DNA of 64,000 bases from Paenibacillus sp. IHBB 10380 (lineage in GTDB: Bacteria > Bacillota > Bacilli > Paenibacillales > Paenibacillaceae). Below, piece by piece: positions 17,605-26,476 of this stretch. A program made the position numbers and the translations under genes. The first letter of the stretch is position 1. Every line of letters starts with the position of its first letter. The stretch lies in the NCBI RefSeq assembly GCF_000949425.1, contig NZ_CP010976.1:186001-250000 (forward strand), read 5' to 3'. The notes beneath the pieces were generated by a model. That model was not told where the DNA came from. It made no database searches and saw nothing but the letters and a program-made list of their open reading frames with translations.

Positions 17605-17635
17605 TAGAATGATTCACTTCTCCAGTGAAATAGTG
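17605..17635 (+). repeat. 31-bp repeated element with inner inverted repeat, copy B
   Basis: TAGAATGATTCACTTC to GAAATAGTG, with arms TTCACT and AGTGAA kept although the loop differs from copy A at 15282. It lies 58 bp before a small unknown gene. Confidence 0.6.
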
Positions 17636-17692
17636 TAATGTTGTAATATTGAGCAGCAAAGGAATAGCGATAAAAGATAAGAGGGGAATATC

Positions 17693-17947
17693 ATGGTGAC
17701 AGAAGAGATGGCTCTAAATGCAGTTGTAGTAGTAACAGGAATCCCAAGTGATGTGTTGGTAGAAAACCCGGGCTATGAGGGTAGGTTTGTGTTTGTGTCC
17801 AACCTATCTAAGAAGACCTATTATGTTGAATCTGTCCAAAAGGTGAATAGCATTACACCCGAGGAGCGTGAGGATATGGAGATCTTCGGCGAGCATGATG
17901 GGCTATGTGTATATGAGGTACACCCTTGGTGGGATAAGTTAGTATAA
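17693..17947 (+). CDS. Small conserved-looking protein of unknown function
   Basis: An 84-residue soluble, acidic protein behind the ribosome site AAGAGGGG. Predicted strands alternate (ALNAVVVVTG, RFVFVSNLSKKTYYVE, GLCVYEVHPWW), suggesting a compact alpha/beta fold. No known domain or active-site motif is recognised. A 31-bp repeated element that may be a promoter or operator lies upstream. Confidence 0.7.
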   Translation: MVTEEMALNAVVVVTGIPSDVLVENPGYEGRFVFVSNLSKKTYYVESVQKVNSITPEEREDMEIFGEHDGLCVYEVHPWWDKLV

Positions 17948-18022
17948 ATACACATGGATTAACTTAATCAAAAAACGCCTCCATAATGGGTAAGTTATGC
18001 AACACAAGGAGGAGATGAGATC

Positions 18023-19000
18023 GTGAAAGAAGGATGGGAAAGAACAGAACTTCCTACTTCTCTTGACCTAAAGCAAATAAATCAAATCATTGAACCTGTC
18101 CTTTCAGGTAAAGTGGTAGTTGCAGCTGAACGATTAGGTGGTGGTTTCAGTAATTCCAACTACAAAGTACATCTGGAAGGAAGCGTCAATCCCTACGTGC
18201 TTCGTCTGTTTAGAGGAGAGGGAGAGATTGCAGACAAAGAGCTTGCCATCTCGAAGCTCGTGATTGAAACCGTGCCTGTCGCTGATTACATATATATCGA
18301 TACAAGCTGTGATACATTCGATAAATCATGGGCCATCTTGGAATGGAAAGAGGGAATCCTTTTACGTGATGTGTTTAAAATTGGAATTATCGAGGATATC
18401 GGCTCAGCTGCAGCATCTGTAGGTAAAACGCTTGCCAATATACATAGCTATACTTTTCCACAATCCGGGTTCTTCGATAAAAATCTGAATATTTCACAGC
18501 CTTTCAGCATGGACAGTGAGCAATTTCTTTCCCTTATGGAACAAAGTCTTTTTCATAGTCCATCCGGTAAATGGTTGGGGGAGGAACTCGCAAAAGAGTT
18601 ATGGTTTTTTTGCCAAACCCATGGCTCATTATTATCGGAATACGAAGAAACACCCGTACTTGTTCATTCAGACTTCAACGGTTTAAATATACTGATGCAA
18701 CAAAGCCCAACAGGATATGCTGTATCAGCAGTACTGGATTGGGAGTTTGCATTTTCCTGGAGGAGATATGCCGATATCGCTAATATGTTGCGGTATGAAG
18801 AGGATGGTTCAATATTTGAACAGCATTTTATTCAGGCTTACCAGGATCATGGAGGGATTCTTGAAGGAAACTGGAAGCTCCTATCCAAACTTGAGGATCT
18901 TGTTTCTCTTTGTGATATCCTGAACCATTCTACTATGGATACCCCCAACCGAATTCGTGATGTTCGGCGCTTGATAGCTAAGACTGTCAAGAACTACTGA
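18023..19000 (+). CDS. Aminoglycoside phosphotransferase-fold kinase
   Basis: The 325-residue protein has the APH/choline-kinase fold: a glycine-rich nucleotide loop (LGGGFSNSNYKV, about 38-49), the Brenner motif VLVHSDFNGLNIL (catalytic D217, H215, N222) and the metal-binding DWE at 239-241. It starts at GTG 18023 behind GGAGGAGA. Chromosomal members phosphorylate varied small hydroxyl compounds, and resistance to aminoglycosides cannot be assumed. Neighbours give no clue to the substrate. Confidence 0.88.
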   Translation: MKEGWERTELPTSLDLKQINQIIEPVLSGKVVVAAERLGGGFSNSNYKVHLEGSVNPYVLRLFRGEGEIADKELAISKLVIETVPVADYIYIDTSCDTFDKSWAILEWKEGILLRDVFKIGIIEDIGSAAASVGKTLANIHSYTFPQSGFFDKNLNISQPFSMDSEQFLSLMEQSLFHSPSGKWLGEELAKELWFFCQTHGSLLSEYEETPVLVHSDFNGLNILMQQSPTGYAVSAVLDWEFAFSWRRYADIANMLRYEEDGSIFEQHFIQAYQDHGGILEGNWKLLSKLEDLVSLCDILNHSTMDTPNRIRDVRRLIAKTVKNY

Positions 19001-19087
19001 TTTTGAGCTCGATAGGAGCTACAAATGGTCTGTATGCCAAGGATATGGTATAATCCATACACTATAAAATCGTACGCCGGAGGTCCT

Positions 19088-19585
19088 ATGTTATCCTTTG
19101 AACAAAAACTTCAGATTCTAGAATCTTTCCCTAAATTACAACGAAAGAATGTATCTCTCGGTCGAGTGAATTTCCACTTTGAAGAGAGCCAGCAGGATAA
19201 AAAGACGATTGCGCTTCACCTTCATCCGAATGGGAATGGATTCGTCTATGCGGGCCTTCTACAAGGGTATGACTCTGACGAGAAAGGGTTTGTAAATATC
19301 CGAGAATTCACTGCGGACGAATTGAAGACGCTCGTAGAGGCTTCCATTCATTCACTTTCTTCTAGTCGAGAAGAGATCCATTCCGTAGGTGACCGCATTA
19401 TAGCGGAAAGTAACTTTCACGAGGCAGAAGTGTGGACCAATGATGATGAGCAACTGCTTTCTCTCGTACATGATGACGATTTATGGTACATCTACACGGG
19501 GCAGAACGTTGAAATGGTATTTGAAACATTGAAAGAAGCGAAGGAATATTTGCGAGAAGAAGGATTTACTCTTTCGAAGAAATAG
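19088..19585 (+). CDS. Unknown soluble protein, 165 residues
   Basis: The start is ATG 19088, eight bases after GCCGGAGG; an earlier in-frame start at 19025 has no ribosome site. The protein begins LSFEQKLQILESFPKLQRKN, has a possible beta sheet (KKTIALHLHPNGNGFVYAGL) and an acidic C-terminal half ending in LKEAKEYLREEGF. No catalytic motif is recognised. A large perfect hairpin at 19643 ends the unit. Confidence 0.75.
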   Translation: MLSFEQKLQILESFPKLQRKNVSLGRVNFHFEESQQDKKTIALHLHPNGNGFVYAGLLQGYDSDEKGFVNIREFTADELKTLVEASIHSLSSSREEIHSVGDRIIAESNFHEAEVWTNDDEQLLSLVHDDDLWYIYTGQNVEMVFETLKEAKEYLREEGFTLSKK

Positions 19586-19642
19586 TAAAAATGTGGCTTC
19601 ATTAGTATTGTTGAATGAAATAGGATTAATTGTTATAGAGAT

Positions 19643-19686
19643 ACTCAAACAGGCAGTCGACTAATTAGTCGACTGCCTGTTTGAGT
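19643..19686 (+). terminator. Long perfect palindrome, probable terminator
   Basis: ACTCAAACAGGCAGTCGACT and its exact complement meet around AATT, a 44-bp near-continuous palindrome. No T-run follows, so it may also be a bidirectional or protein-binding site. Confidence 0.6.
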
Positions 19687-19844
19687 AGTTATTCTAGGGA
19701 TAATCAGAGGAAAAAGCAATCTCTTATGAACATGAAGGATTGGATAAGAGGTGTAGCAGTTTAATCTCTATCTGATACGCATATCAGTACCACCAATAGC
19801 TCTTTAATATGTTATTGTCATTTCTATATAAGGGAGGAGATCCA

Positions 19845-20117
19845 TTGAAATTCCAACAGAATCTAAACGACTTATCCAACCAATACGAAGACATGGTAGA
19901 ACAAGAAGACCAATACATAGTTAAACTTCAGACCTGCGGGGAGTTGATGATGGATACGTTAGCGGTAATCTCAATGAAAGCCGGGATGTTGCATCTAGAA
20001 ACAGTCAAGAAGGTAACACGCAGTATTCATGCGATAGAGCAAGAATTATATAATGAACTGTTTTACATTAGACTGGAGAAAAGTTTACTTTCCAACAAGA
20101 TGAGACAGATGGAGTAG
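19845..20117 (+). CDS. Small helical protein of unknown function
   Basis: The start is TTG 19845 behind AAGGGAGGAG; an upstream ATG in frame at 19809 has no ribosome site. The 90 residues are almost entirely helical and charged (NLNDLSNQYEDMVEQEDQYI, then KKVTRSIHAIEQELYNELFY), suggesting a coiled coil. No family is recognised. Immediately after the stop lies the tail of a dead SDR gene. Confidence 0.65.
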   Translation: MKFQQNLNDLSNQYEDMVEQEDQYIVKLQTCGELMMDTLAVISMKAGMLHLETVKKVTRSIHAIEQELYNELFYIRLEKSLLSNKMRQME

Positions 20118-20218
20118 GTGAACCCGAAGATATTGCTAATGGGATTGAGTTCTTAGTGAGGGGACAGGGGCAATGGAGTACGAGACAGACGATTAGAGTG
20201 AATGGTGGATTTATTTAA
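20111..20218 (+). pseudogene. C-terminal remnant of an SDR oxidoreductase
   Basis: The frame from 20111 reads GVGEPEDIANGIEFLVRG then QTIRVNGGFI and stops, the ending of classical SDRs (GEPEDIA, NGG). Nothing of the Rossmann fold precedes it. It overlaps the stop of the preceding small gene. This is a second SDR tail in the window, unrelated in sequence to the one at 1401. Confidence 0.75.
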
Positions 20219-20245
20219 GGATAGGAAATAATAGGCATTGAATAG

Positions 20246-20284
20246 CAAAAAAAGTTTCTCCACTTTTGCGGAAAAACTTTTTTT
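20246..20284. terminator. Bidirectional terminator
   Basis: AAAAAAAGTTTCTCC and GGAAAAACTTTTTTT form a stem with A-run before and T-run after, usable on either strand. Confidence 0.75.
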
Positions 20285-20362
20285 GCTTATTAAACAGTTT
20301 TAAGTTCGTGATCCTGTCATTCCTTTATTGATTGCTTAGAATTCTAAGAATTCTTATCATTC

Positions 20363-21634
20363 TTAGCTTGTCTCGGTGGAGGATACCGTGGCTAAAGAAG
20401 GTTCAGGTTTATATTTGAAGATGGGAATCAGGATCATAGCACCCACCAACAAGACAATACCGGATACACAATAAATCTCCACGAGTGGAAAGTGCTTCTT
20501 GAGGACTCCTGCTAAGGACATCATGATGACCATCATTCCCATAAACATAGGACTAAGTACGCCGTTTACACGCCCAACGTAGGATTGTTCGGTCCATTGT
20601 AAGATTAGGGTGTTGATGCCGATTTGAATACAAGGCATAGTGAGTCCATTTATAAATTGTAACGCTAACGTTAGAGGAATGCTTGTGGACAATCCCATAC
20701 CTACGATACATAAGGCACTAACGCTCATACCAAATGCAAGCAGAATTTGTGGAGACACCTTTTTGGCAAGGGTCATGATAATAGCCCCACCAACTAACAT
20801 AGCAGCACCATTAACCATTAAGAGAAACTGTAGGAACTCTTTCGGTTGACCCAGTCGCTCTGTGACCACGAATAGGCCTAGAGTCTGAATGATCCCAACG
20901 GAGAACCCAGCAATAGCAAATGCACCAGCGAGTACCTTCAACACGGGACTTTGCCATACATAGCGAAACCCATCAGCCAGTTCTTTACGTAAATTCAGGG
21001 CCTTGGGTTCACCAGTTTCTTCCTGTACTTCATCGGGTGGAAGACGGAAGAGCACGACGGCGGACAATAAGAAGGCAACACCCATCACGGCTATGGAGAT
21101 ATGAATACCAAATTGATTATATGAGAAAATACCGAGAGCAGGTCCCATGATCATAAAGATAGCGACAAGCGATTGGAACAATGCCATACCTTGTTGCAGC
21201 TGGTCGGGATGTACATGTTGCTTGAATAACTTCATGACAGATGGCTGAGAAAACTGCGATAAAATGGCGGAGACGAAAGTAGCGAGGTAGATCATCTCCC
21301 ACGAACCGTACAGTAACGTCAAGAGGACGATAAGCACGGAAGCAGAGGAGAGAAAGTCACACCAGATCATGGTTCGTTTAGGTCTCCAACGATCGGCGAA
21401 CGCACCTCCGATGAAGGAGAAGACAAAGATAGGTGCGAATTCAACTACCGAAATGAGAGAAATCGCCATAGGATCGTTGTTCGTTTTATCAGTGACAAAC
21501 ATGAGGATGGCAAAGTTTCTAACCCAGATTCCGATTTGCAGGAATAAATTTGATATGAGTATGGTTTGGTAAAATCGGTTCCTGAATAAATTACCACTCA
21601 TGGGCGACGCGTGTGTCGCAGATACATTGGACAT
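20363..21634 (-). CDS. MFS transporter
   Basis: The 423-residue protein has about 12 transmembrane helices and the MFS loop motif GGAFADRWRPKRTM between helices 2 and 3, with a central cytoplasmic loop (about 205-225, DEVQEETGEPKALNLRKELA). It resembles the MFS_3/enterobactin-exporter-like group. The start is ATG 21634: the GTG at 21643 is part of the ribosome site (AGAGGTG). An inverted repeat (TATGGTTA/TAACCATA) stands in the promoter region. The substrate is unknown. Confidence 0.9.
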   Translation of the reverse strand: MSNVSATHASPMSGNLFRNRFYQTILISNLFLQIGIWVRNFAILMFVTDKTNNDPMAISLISVVEFAPIFVFSFIGGAFADRWRPKRTMIWCDFLSSASVLIVLLTLLYGSWEMIYLATFVSAILSQFSQPSVMKLFKQHVHPDQLQQGMALFQSLVAIFMIMGPALGIFSYNQFGIHISIAVMGVAFLLSAVVLFRLPPDEVQEETGEPKALNLRKELADGFRYVWQSPVLKVLAGAFAIAGFSVGIIQTLGLFVVTERLGQPKEFLQFLLMVNGAAMLVGGAIIMTLAKKVSPQILLAFGMSVSALCIVGMGLSTSIPLTLALQFINGLTMPCIQIGINTLILQWTEQSYVGRVNGVLSPMFMGMMVIMMSLAGVLKKHFPLVEIYCVSGIVLLVGAMILIPIFKYKPEPSLATVSSTETS

Positions 21635-21658
21635 GATATACACCTCTATTTTAGTCTA

Positions 21659-21685
21659 TATGGTTATTTTTCCTATATAACCATA
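21659..21685. promoter_or_regulatory. Inverted repeat before the MFS gene, operator candidate
   Basis: TATGGTTA and TAACCATA are exact inverted repeats separated by 11 bp, 25 bp upstream of the start. No adjacent regulator gene. Confidence 0.55.
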
Positions 21686-21950
21686 AGGCATTATGGGCTA
21701 CTTGGGAAGAGGGAATGAGAATAATAATACGAAAAGAAGCAATTTATACATAAGATATAGCTATTTAGAAGAGAAAGACCGATAGTATTCGGGGCATTGT
21801 CCTTTATGAGAGGGATGAGGCTTCTTTGGTGCGTGCATAAATAATGGACGGTATACACATCTTAATAAGATAAGGGGTTGAACCGAAACATTTAGATCAC
21901 CCTCAAAAGGCGTGGCGCACTGTAACTATATATATATGTAGGAGGAAATA

Positions 21951-22697
21951 TTGAATATTTGGAGTTTATTATTCTTACCTTTTGTTTGTGGTCTCCCATT
22001 TCACCATGAGGTAACATCTATTCCTGTTGAGAAACAATTACATCAATATACAGAACAACAAGGTATTATCAAAAAAGTTCAGACAGATCACCGATGGATC
22101 GCCTTCACTTTTGATGATGGACCTGATCCTCAGGAAACCAATGAAATTCTAGATGTTCTAAAACAATATCATGCTAAGGCAACTTTTTTCGTAGTTGGAG
22201 AACAAGCAACTAAATATCCGGATATTGTGCGCAGAGAAGTTTCGGAAGGGCACGAATTAGCGAACCATACGTATAGTCATACGGATTTCAAACATTTATC
22301 CAAAGAGGAAGTAAAAGAGGAAATTGTAAAGTCTGAGAATGAAATCTTGTCAATTACAGGTCAGCAGACAATCTTATTTCGTCCACCAGGAGGGTACTGT
22401 AATGATCTAATCATGAAGACAGCAGAGCAACTGGGATATACCGTGATTTTGTGGACATGGTATCAGGATTCCAAGGATTGGAGTAAACCGGGAGTGCATC
22501 AGATTGTGAATCGGGTGGTCTCCAATGCCCATTCAGGCGATATCGTATTATTTCATGATCGAATATCTGGTAAATCTCAAACCGTTAAAGCCTTAAAGGT
22601 GATTTTACCTGAGTTACAAGAACAAGGGTACAGCTTCGTAACGATATCTAAATTATTGGGTTCCAATCAAATTAGATACCATATAGGACAAAATTAA
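21951..22697 (+). CDS. Polysaccharide deacetylase (NodB domain)
   Basis: The 248-residue protein starts at TTG 21951 behind AGGAGGAAA and has a short hydrophobic N-terminus (about 3-16), so it is exported or membrane anchored. The NodB domain is complete: TFDDGPD (catalytic Asp and metal Asp), HTYSHTDF (metal His pair), RPPGG and a late LFHD. It removes acetyl groups from a cell-wall or exopolysaccharide amino sugar. The next gene is another NodB protein of the PdaA type, 44 bp downstream, and the two are probably co-transcribed. Confidence 0.92.
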   Translation: MNIWSLLFLPFVCGLPFHHEVTSIPVEKQLHQYTEQQGIIKKVQTDHRWIAFTFDDGPDPQETNEILDVLKQYHAKATFFVVGEQATKYPDIVRREVSEGHELANHTYSHTDFKHLSKEEVKEEIVKSENEILSITGQQTILFRPPGGYCNDLIMKTAEQLGYTVILWTWYQDSKDWSKPGVHQIVNRVVSNAHSGDIVLFHDRISGKSQTVKALKVILPELQEQGYSFVTISKLLGSNQIRYHIGQN

Positions 22698-22741
22698 GGC
22701 AAGAGTATAATAAAAATTTCTATATAAGGAGTGTTACATTA

Positions 22742-23521
22742 GTGAAACGATTGTTCCTATTGTGGATGGTGTTAGGATTATTTGTTACATTATTTCCTTC
22801 GAATACGGTAGTAGCTACAGATGTCCCACATCACTATGGTTTCATAAAGAGTAAGAATGGTGCGCTACCTTCTATTGATAATGAAGCCTTTAAGGGGATA
22901 TTGAAGGAAAATGGTGCTATATTTTTAGGCGATACAACGAAGAAAGAAATTTACCTCACTTTTGACAATGGGTATGAGAATGGATATACAGTAAAGGTTC
23001 TAGATATTTTGAAGGAGAAAAAAATACCGGCCGCCTTTTTTGTAACAGGACATTATGCGAAAGATCAACCCGAGCTATTAAAGCGAATGGCGAATGAGGG
23101 TCATATTGTAGGAAATCATTCTTGGGGGCACCCAGATATGAGCCAAATTTCTAATAGCCGTGTGACAGACGAGCTTGAAAAATTGAAGAATCAAGTCCTA
23201 GAAACAACAGGACAGAAAGAAATGCGTTTTATGCGCCCACCCCAAGGTATCTTTAGTAAACGAATGCTTGAAGTAAGTAAGGAACTTGGGTATACGAATG
23301 TATTCTGGTCGATTGCCTATAAAGACTGGGATACTAAGGACCAAAAAGGATCAAAATATGCTTATGATCATGTCATGAAGCAACTTCATCCAGGCGCTGT
23401 AATATTACTTCACTCTGTTTCTAAGGATAACGCAGACGCTTTGAGGCAAATTATCGATGACACGCTTAAACAGGGATATGAGTTCAAAAGCTTGGATCAA
23501 CTGACAACTAAGAATTATTAA
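22742..23521 (+). CDS. pdaA: Delta-lactam-biosynthetic de-N-acetylase PdaA
   Basis: The 259-residue secreted protein has a signal peptide (about 1-25) and a NodB domain with the PdaA signature TFDNGYENGYT in place of TFDDGP, then HSWGHPDMSQ, RPPQG and ILLHS. PdaA removes the acetyl group from muramic acid in spore cortex peptidoglycan, the step before delta-lactam formation, which is needed for germination. It starts at GTG 22742 after AAGGAGTG. Its presence supports a spore-forming host. A terminator follows. Confidence 0.93.
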   Translation: MKRLFLLWMVLGLFVTLFPSNTVVATDVPHHYGFIKSKNGALPSIDNEAFKGILKENGAIFLGDTTKKEIYLTFDNGYENGYTVKVLDILKEKKIPAAFFVTGHYAKDQPELLKRMANEGHIVGNHSWGHPDMSQISNSRVTDELEKLKNQVLETTGQKEMRFMRPPQGIFSKRMLEVSKELGYTNVFWSIAYKDWDTKDQKGSKYAYDHVMKQLHPGAVILLHSVSKDNADALRQIIDDTLKQGYEFKSLDQLTTKNY

Positions 23522-23551
23522 TGAGAATTGTAGATAAATAATGAGTTGGAA

Positions 23552-23596
23552 AAAGAGCCGAGAAGTACGATATCATCGTACTTCTTGGCTCTTTTA
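23552..23596 (+). terminator. Terminator after pdaA
   Basis: AAGAGCCGAGAAGTACGAT and ATCGTACTTCTTGGCTCTT form a long stem followed by TTATTTG. It can also serve the convergent gene that ends at 23656. Confidence 0.85.
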
Positions 23597-23655
23597 TTTG
23601 ACATAACCTTGATCTTATTTAATTGTAATTTTCATTTCATGGGTTAGGCAGAACA

Positions 23656-24768
23656 TTAGAAGAGCATCTTAAAGAAAACTTCTAGTGCTGAACGGTTGTT
23701 TTTACTGTTGACTGAATCTTTCACGGCTGGTACTTGAATGGGCAGTTCAATTTGTTTAGGTTCACTGTTAGGAGAATCAATCATATACAATGAATAATCA
23801 GATGTAGACGTGGCAAATGCCTTATCTACCATAAAATATAGTGTATTTCCTATGGAGACGGGATGATTTGTAAATTCACCAAGCGATGTCAGTTGCTTCT
23901 CTTTAGTAGTTGACGGTTCATAGGAATACAACTCATACTCGAATGTGCCTTTGTCATCCGTTTTAGCAACGGATTGGTAGTAGAGAAGATCTGACTTTTC
24001 GTTCCAAGTGAAATCGTAAATATCTCTCTCGCGTGTAGGTGAGATGACTGTGCCTTCAGATTTTGTATCGTTAAGTGGGAATTGAAAAATCTTTTGCTTC
24101 GCGTTGAATATATCGTCAGCAGTTTTAGCATGAGCGTCATCCATCATTGCGACGTAGATGTATTGCCCATCTTTGGATATTTGTAAGGAGTCTAATTCAT
24201 ATTTCTCGAGATATGTATGCCTGATAGGTTCTTCTTTAGTTAAATTTTGCTCATACACATCGAAATCATGGGCACGTTTGGACGCGATGGGAGAGTAGTT
24301 TTTGAAACTACCCGCTTGTAGGAAAAAGACGGAATCTCCATCAGGGGCCCATTCAATCTCTGTGATATTACTGTCTTTTTCAAGCAGTACGGTGGTCACG
24401 CCCGTGCGAAGATTGACGATCTTAATCGAGCTTCTAGGCTCAGAGGAGCCGTACGCGTTAGCTTCGATGAATGCAAGACTTGAGCCGTCTGGAGAAAAGT
24501 CTGGATCAAGCAGTCGTTCATTTGAGTTAACGAGTGTTTCTTGTTGGTTTTGCTTTGGATCATAGAGATTCAGGGTGTTTATTTCACTTGTAGAGGTCAC
24601 ATATACGATTTGACTTGCAGAGACATCATAAGCACCTGTTAATGGAGATTTAAGGTCCTCCGCTGCAACAGTCTGTTGTAGTGGTATTACCGTGCTCGCT
24701 CCAATGAATAACAGGGTAGATAGTATCGATATACGTATAGCATGAATATGGGGAGTGAATAATCTCAT
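23656..24768 (-). CDS. Secreted TolB-like (PD40) beta-propeller protein
   Basis: The 370-residue protein has a signal peptide (about 1-36, ending VAA) and repeated blades of the WD40-like PD40 type: LLDPDFSPDGSSLAFIEAN, ITEIEWAPDGDSVFFLQAG, DSLQISKDGQYIYVAMM and DIYDFTWNEKSDLLYYQS. Such propellers bind proteins or ligands at the cell surface; the partner is unknown. It is monocistronic and convergent with pdaA. Confidence 0.85.
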   Translation of the reverse strand: MRLFTPHIHAIRISILSTLLFIGASTVIPLQQTVAAEDLKSPLTGAYDVSASQIVYVTSTSEINTLNLYDPKQNQQETLVNSNERLLDPDFSPDGSSLAFIEANAYGSSEPRSSIKIVNLRTGVTTVLLEKDSNITEIEWAPDGDSVFFLQAGSFKNYSPIASKRAHDFDVYEQNLTKEEPIRHTYLEKYELDSLQISKDGQYIYVAMMDDAHAKTADDIFNAKQKIFQFPLNDTKSEGTVISPTRERDIYDFTWNEKSDLLYYQSVAKTDDKGTFEYELYSYEPSTTKEKQLTSLGEFTNHPVSIGNTLYFMVDKAFATSTSDYSLYMIDSPNSEPKQIELPIQVPAVKDSVNSKNNRSALEVFFKMLF

Positions 24769-24951
24769 TAGATTCCTCCTATTGGTAATATTTATTTAAA
24801 TTATACTGCAAAACATGTTTATTTACTTGATTAGATCATTTTGCTAAAAAATAATTGTTGGGTTAAAGCTCCTAGTAAAGGTATTATAGATATAATTAAA
24901 CTAAAGATATAGGAATCATATATTCTAAATACGTATTATTGGAGGCAGGGT

Positions 24952-26346
24952 ATGAAATTTATAAGCACAAGAGGTCATGTAGAGTCCCAAGGGTTTATTG
25001 ATACGGTGCTCATGGGTTTGGCTGATGACGGCGGACTGATGATCCCGGCTGAGATCCCGGTCATTTCACCAGCTACTCTGAAAGAGTGGAGTAAATTAAG
25101 CTACAATGAGCTATTTCTGCAAATCTTCTCGCACTACACGAATGAAGAGATTCCTTATGAAGATCTGAAGGAAATGGTGAATAAGAGCTACGCTAATTTC
25201 CGTGACTCTGAGGTCACACCTGTGAAGAAAATGAATGATTCGCTCTTTATTCTAGAATTATTCCATGGCCCTACGTTTGCATTTAAGGATGTAGCTTTGC
25301 AATTTATGGGTGAATTCTATTCTTACGTATCCAAAAAGCAAGGTAAAATCATTCATATTCTTGGAGCTACTTCGGGAGATACGGGAGCGGCAGCCATCCA
25401 AGGGGTACGAGGTAAGGAAGGCATTCGCATCTGTATCTTGCATCCTTACCAGAAAGTAAGCAAGGTGCAAGAGCTACAAATGACAACAGTCGATGATGAT
25501 AATGTATTGAACCTTTCTGTAAAAGGGAATTTCGATGATTGCCAGAAGATTATTAAAGAGTTGTTTGCAGACTTAGATTTCAAAAGTAAACATCATCTCC
25601 GAGCGATTAATTCGATTAATTTTGTCCGTATTTTGGCGCAAACCGTCTATTATTTCTACGCATACTTTCAAATCGAGCAAGGAGAGAAGTCGAAGAAAGT
25701 TAACTTTAGCGTCCCATCAGGGAACTTTGGTAATATCTTCTCAGGTTTCTTGGCGAAAAAGATGGGCTTACCTATTCATAAACTGATTATTGCGACAAAT
25801 GAGAATAATATTCTTGAACGGTTTGTTCAGACAGGCGAATATAAGCCAGGTGACTTCAAGAGTACGTATAGTCCTTCGATGGATATTCAGGTGGCAAGTA
25901 ATTTTGAGAGATATCTCTATTATTTCTTGGATCAAGATGCTGAGAAAGTATCTGATTACATGAAGAAGTTCCAAGAAGAAGGGGAAATTGTGATCAGTCC
26001 AGAGGATCTAGATCGTGTGAAATCCGACTTCGAGGCTTATGGTGCTAACAACGAGCAATGCTTAGAATTGATTAGTAAGTATAAAGCTGATTATGGCTAC
26101 TTGCTAGATCCACACACAGCTTGCGGTATTGCCGCTTATGAAGAATATAATGGTGAAGATGAGATTTGTATCTCATTCGCTACTGCGCACCCTGCTAAAT
26201 TCGATGAAGCGATCGCACAATGTGACATCAAGCAAGAGTTCCCTGCAGAAATTGAACAATTGTTCTCCATGTCACAACACCAGTCCGTTATCGATCATAA
26301 CAAGGAAGAAATCGTAAGACAGCTTGAAGCATTTTACGAGAGATAG
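24952..26346 (+). CDS. thrC: Threonine synthase
   Basis: The 464-residue enzyme is of the long class (MKFISTRGHVESQGFIDTVL start typical). The PLP lysine is K112 in HGPTFAFKDVALQF, with phosphate-binding ATSGDTGAAA and the later VPSGNFGNI. It converts O-phosphohomoserine to threonine in the cytoplasm using pyridoxal phosphate. It stands alone, not with hom or thrB, between its own upstream region and a strong terminator. Length and motifs are complete. Confidence 0.96.
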   Translation: MKFISTRGHVESQGFIDTVLMGLADDGGLMIPAEIPVISPATLKEWSKLSYNELFLQIFSHYTNEEIPYEDLKEMVNKSYANFRDSEVTPVKKMNDSLFILELFHGPTFAFKDVALQFMGEFYSYVSKKQGKIIHILGATSGDTGAAAIQGVRGKEGIRICILHPYQKVSKVQELQMTTVDDDNVLNLSVKGNFDDCQKIIKELFADLDFKSKHHLRAINSINFVRILAQTVYYFYAYFQIEQGEKSKKVNFSVPSGNFGNIFSGFLAKKMGLPIHKLIIATNENNILERFVQTGEYKPGDFKSTYSPSMDIQVASNFERYLYYFLDQDAEKVSDYMKKFQEEGEIVISPEDLDRVKSDFEAYGANNEQCLELISKYKADYGYLLDPHTACGIAAYEEYNGEDEICISFATAHPAKFDEAIAQCDIKQEFPAEIEQLFSMSQHQSVIDHNKEEIVRQLEAFYER

Positions 26347-26388
26347 AGATATATAACATAGCGACAGAAGTAATGTCGAGAAATAAAC

Positions 26389-26435
26389 GAAATAGCCTAC
26401 TGACAGGATCACATGTCAGCAGGCTATTTCTTTTT
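26389..26435. terminator. Terminator after thrC
   Basis: GAAATAGCCTACTGACA and TGTCAGCAGGCTATTTC form a long stem followed by TTTTT. It also serves the convergent methyltransferase gene. Confidence 0.85.
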
Positions 26436-26476
26436 GTGAAGGAATCGAGGACAGCATAGGAGATTGAATAAATGGA

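Noticed and set aside
18023..19000. Aminoglycoside resistance gene
   Set aside because: The APH fold is clear, but chromosomal members of this group phosphorylate many substrates and nothing here points to drug resistance.
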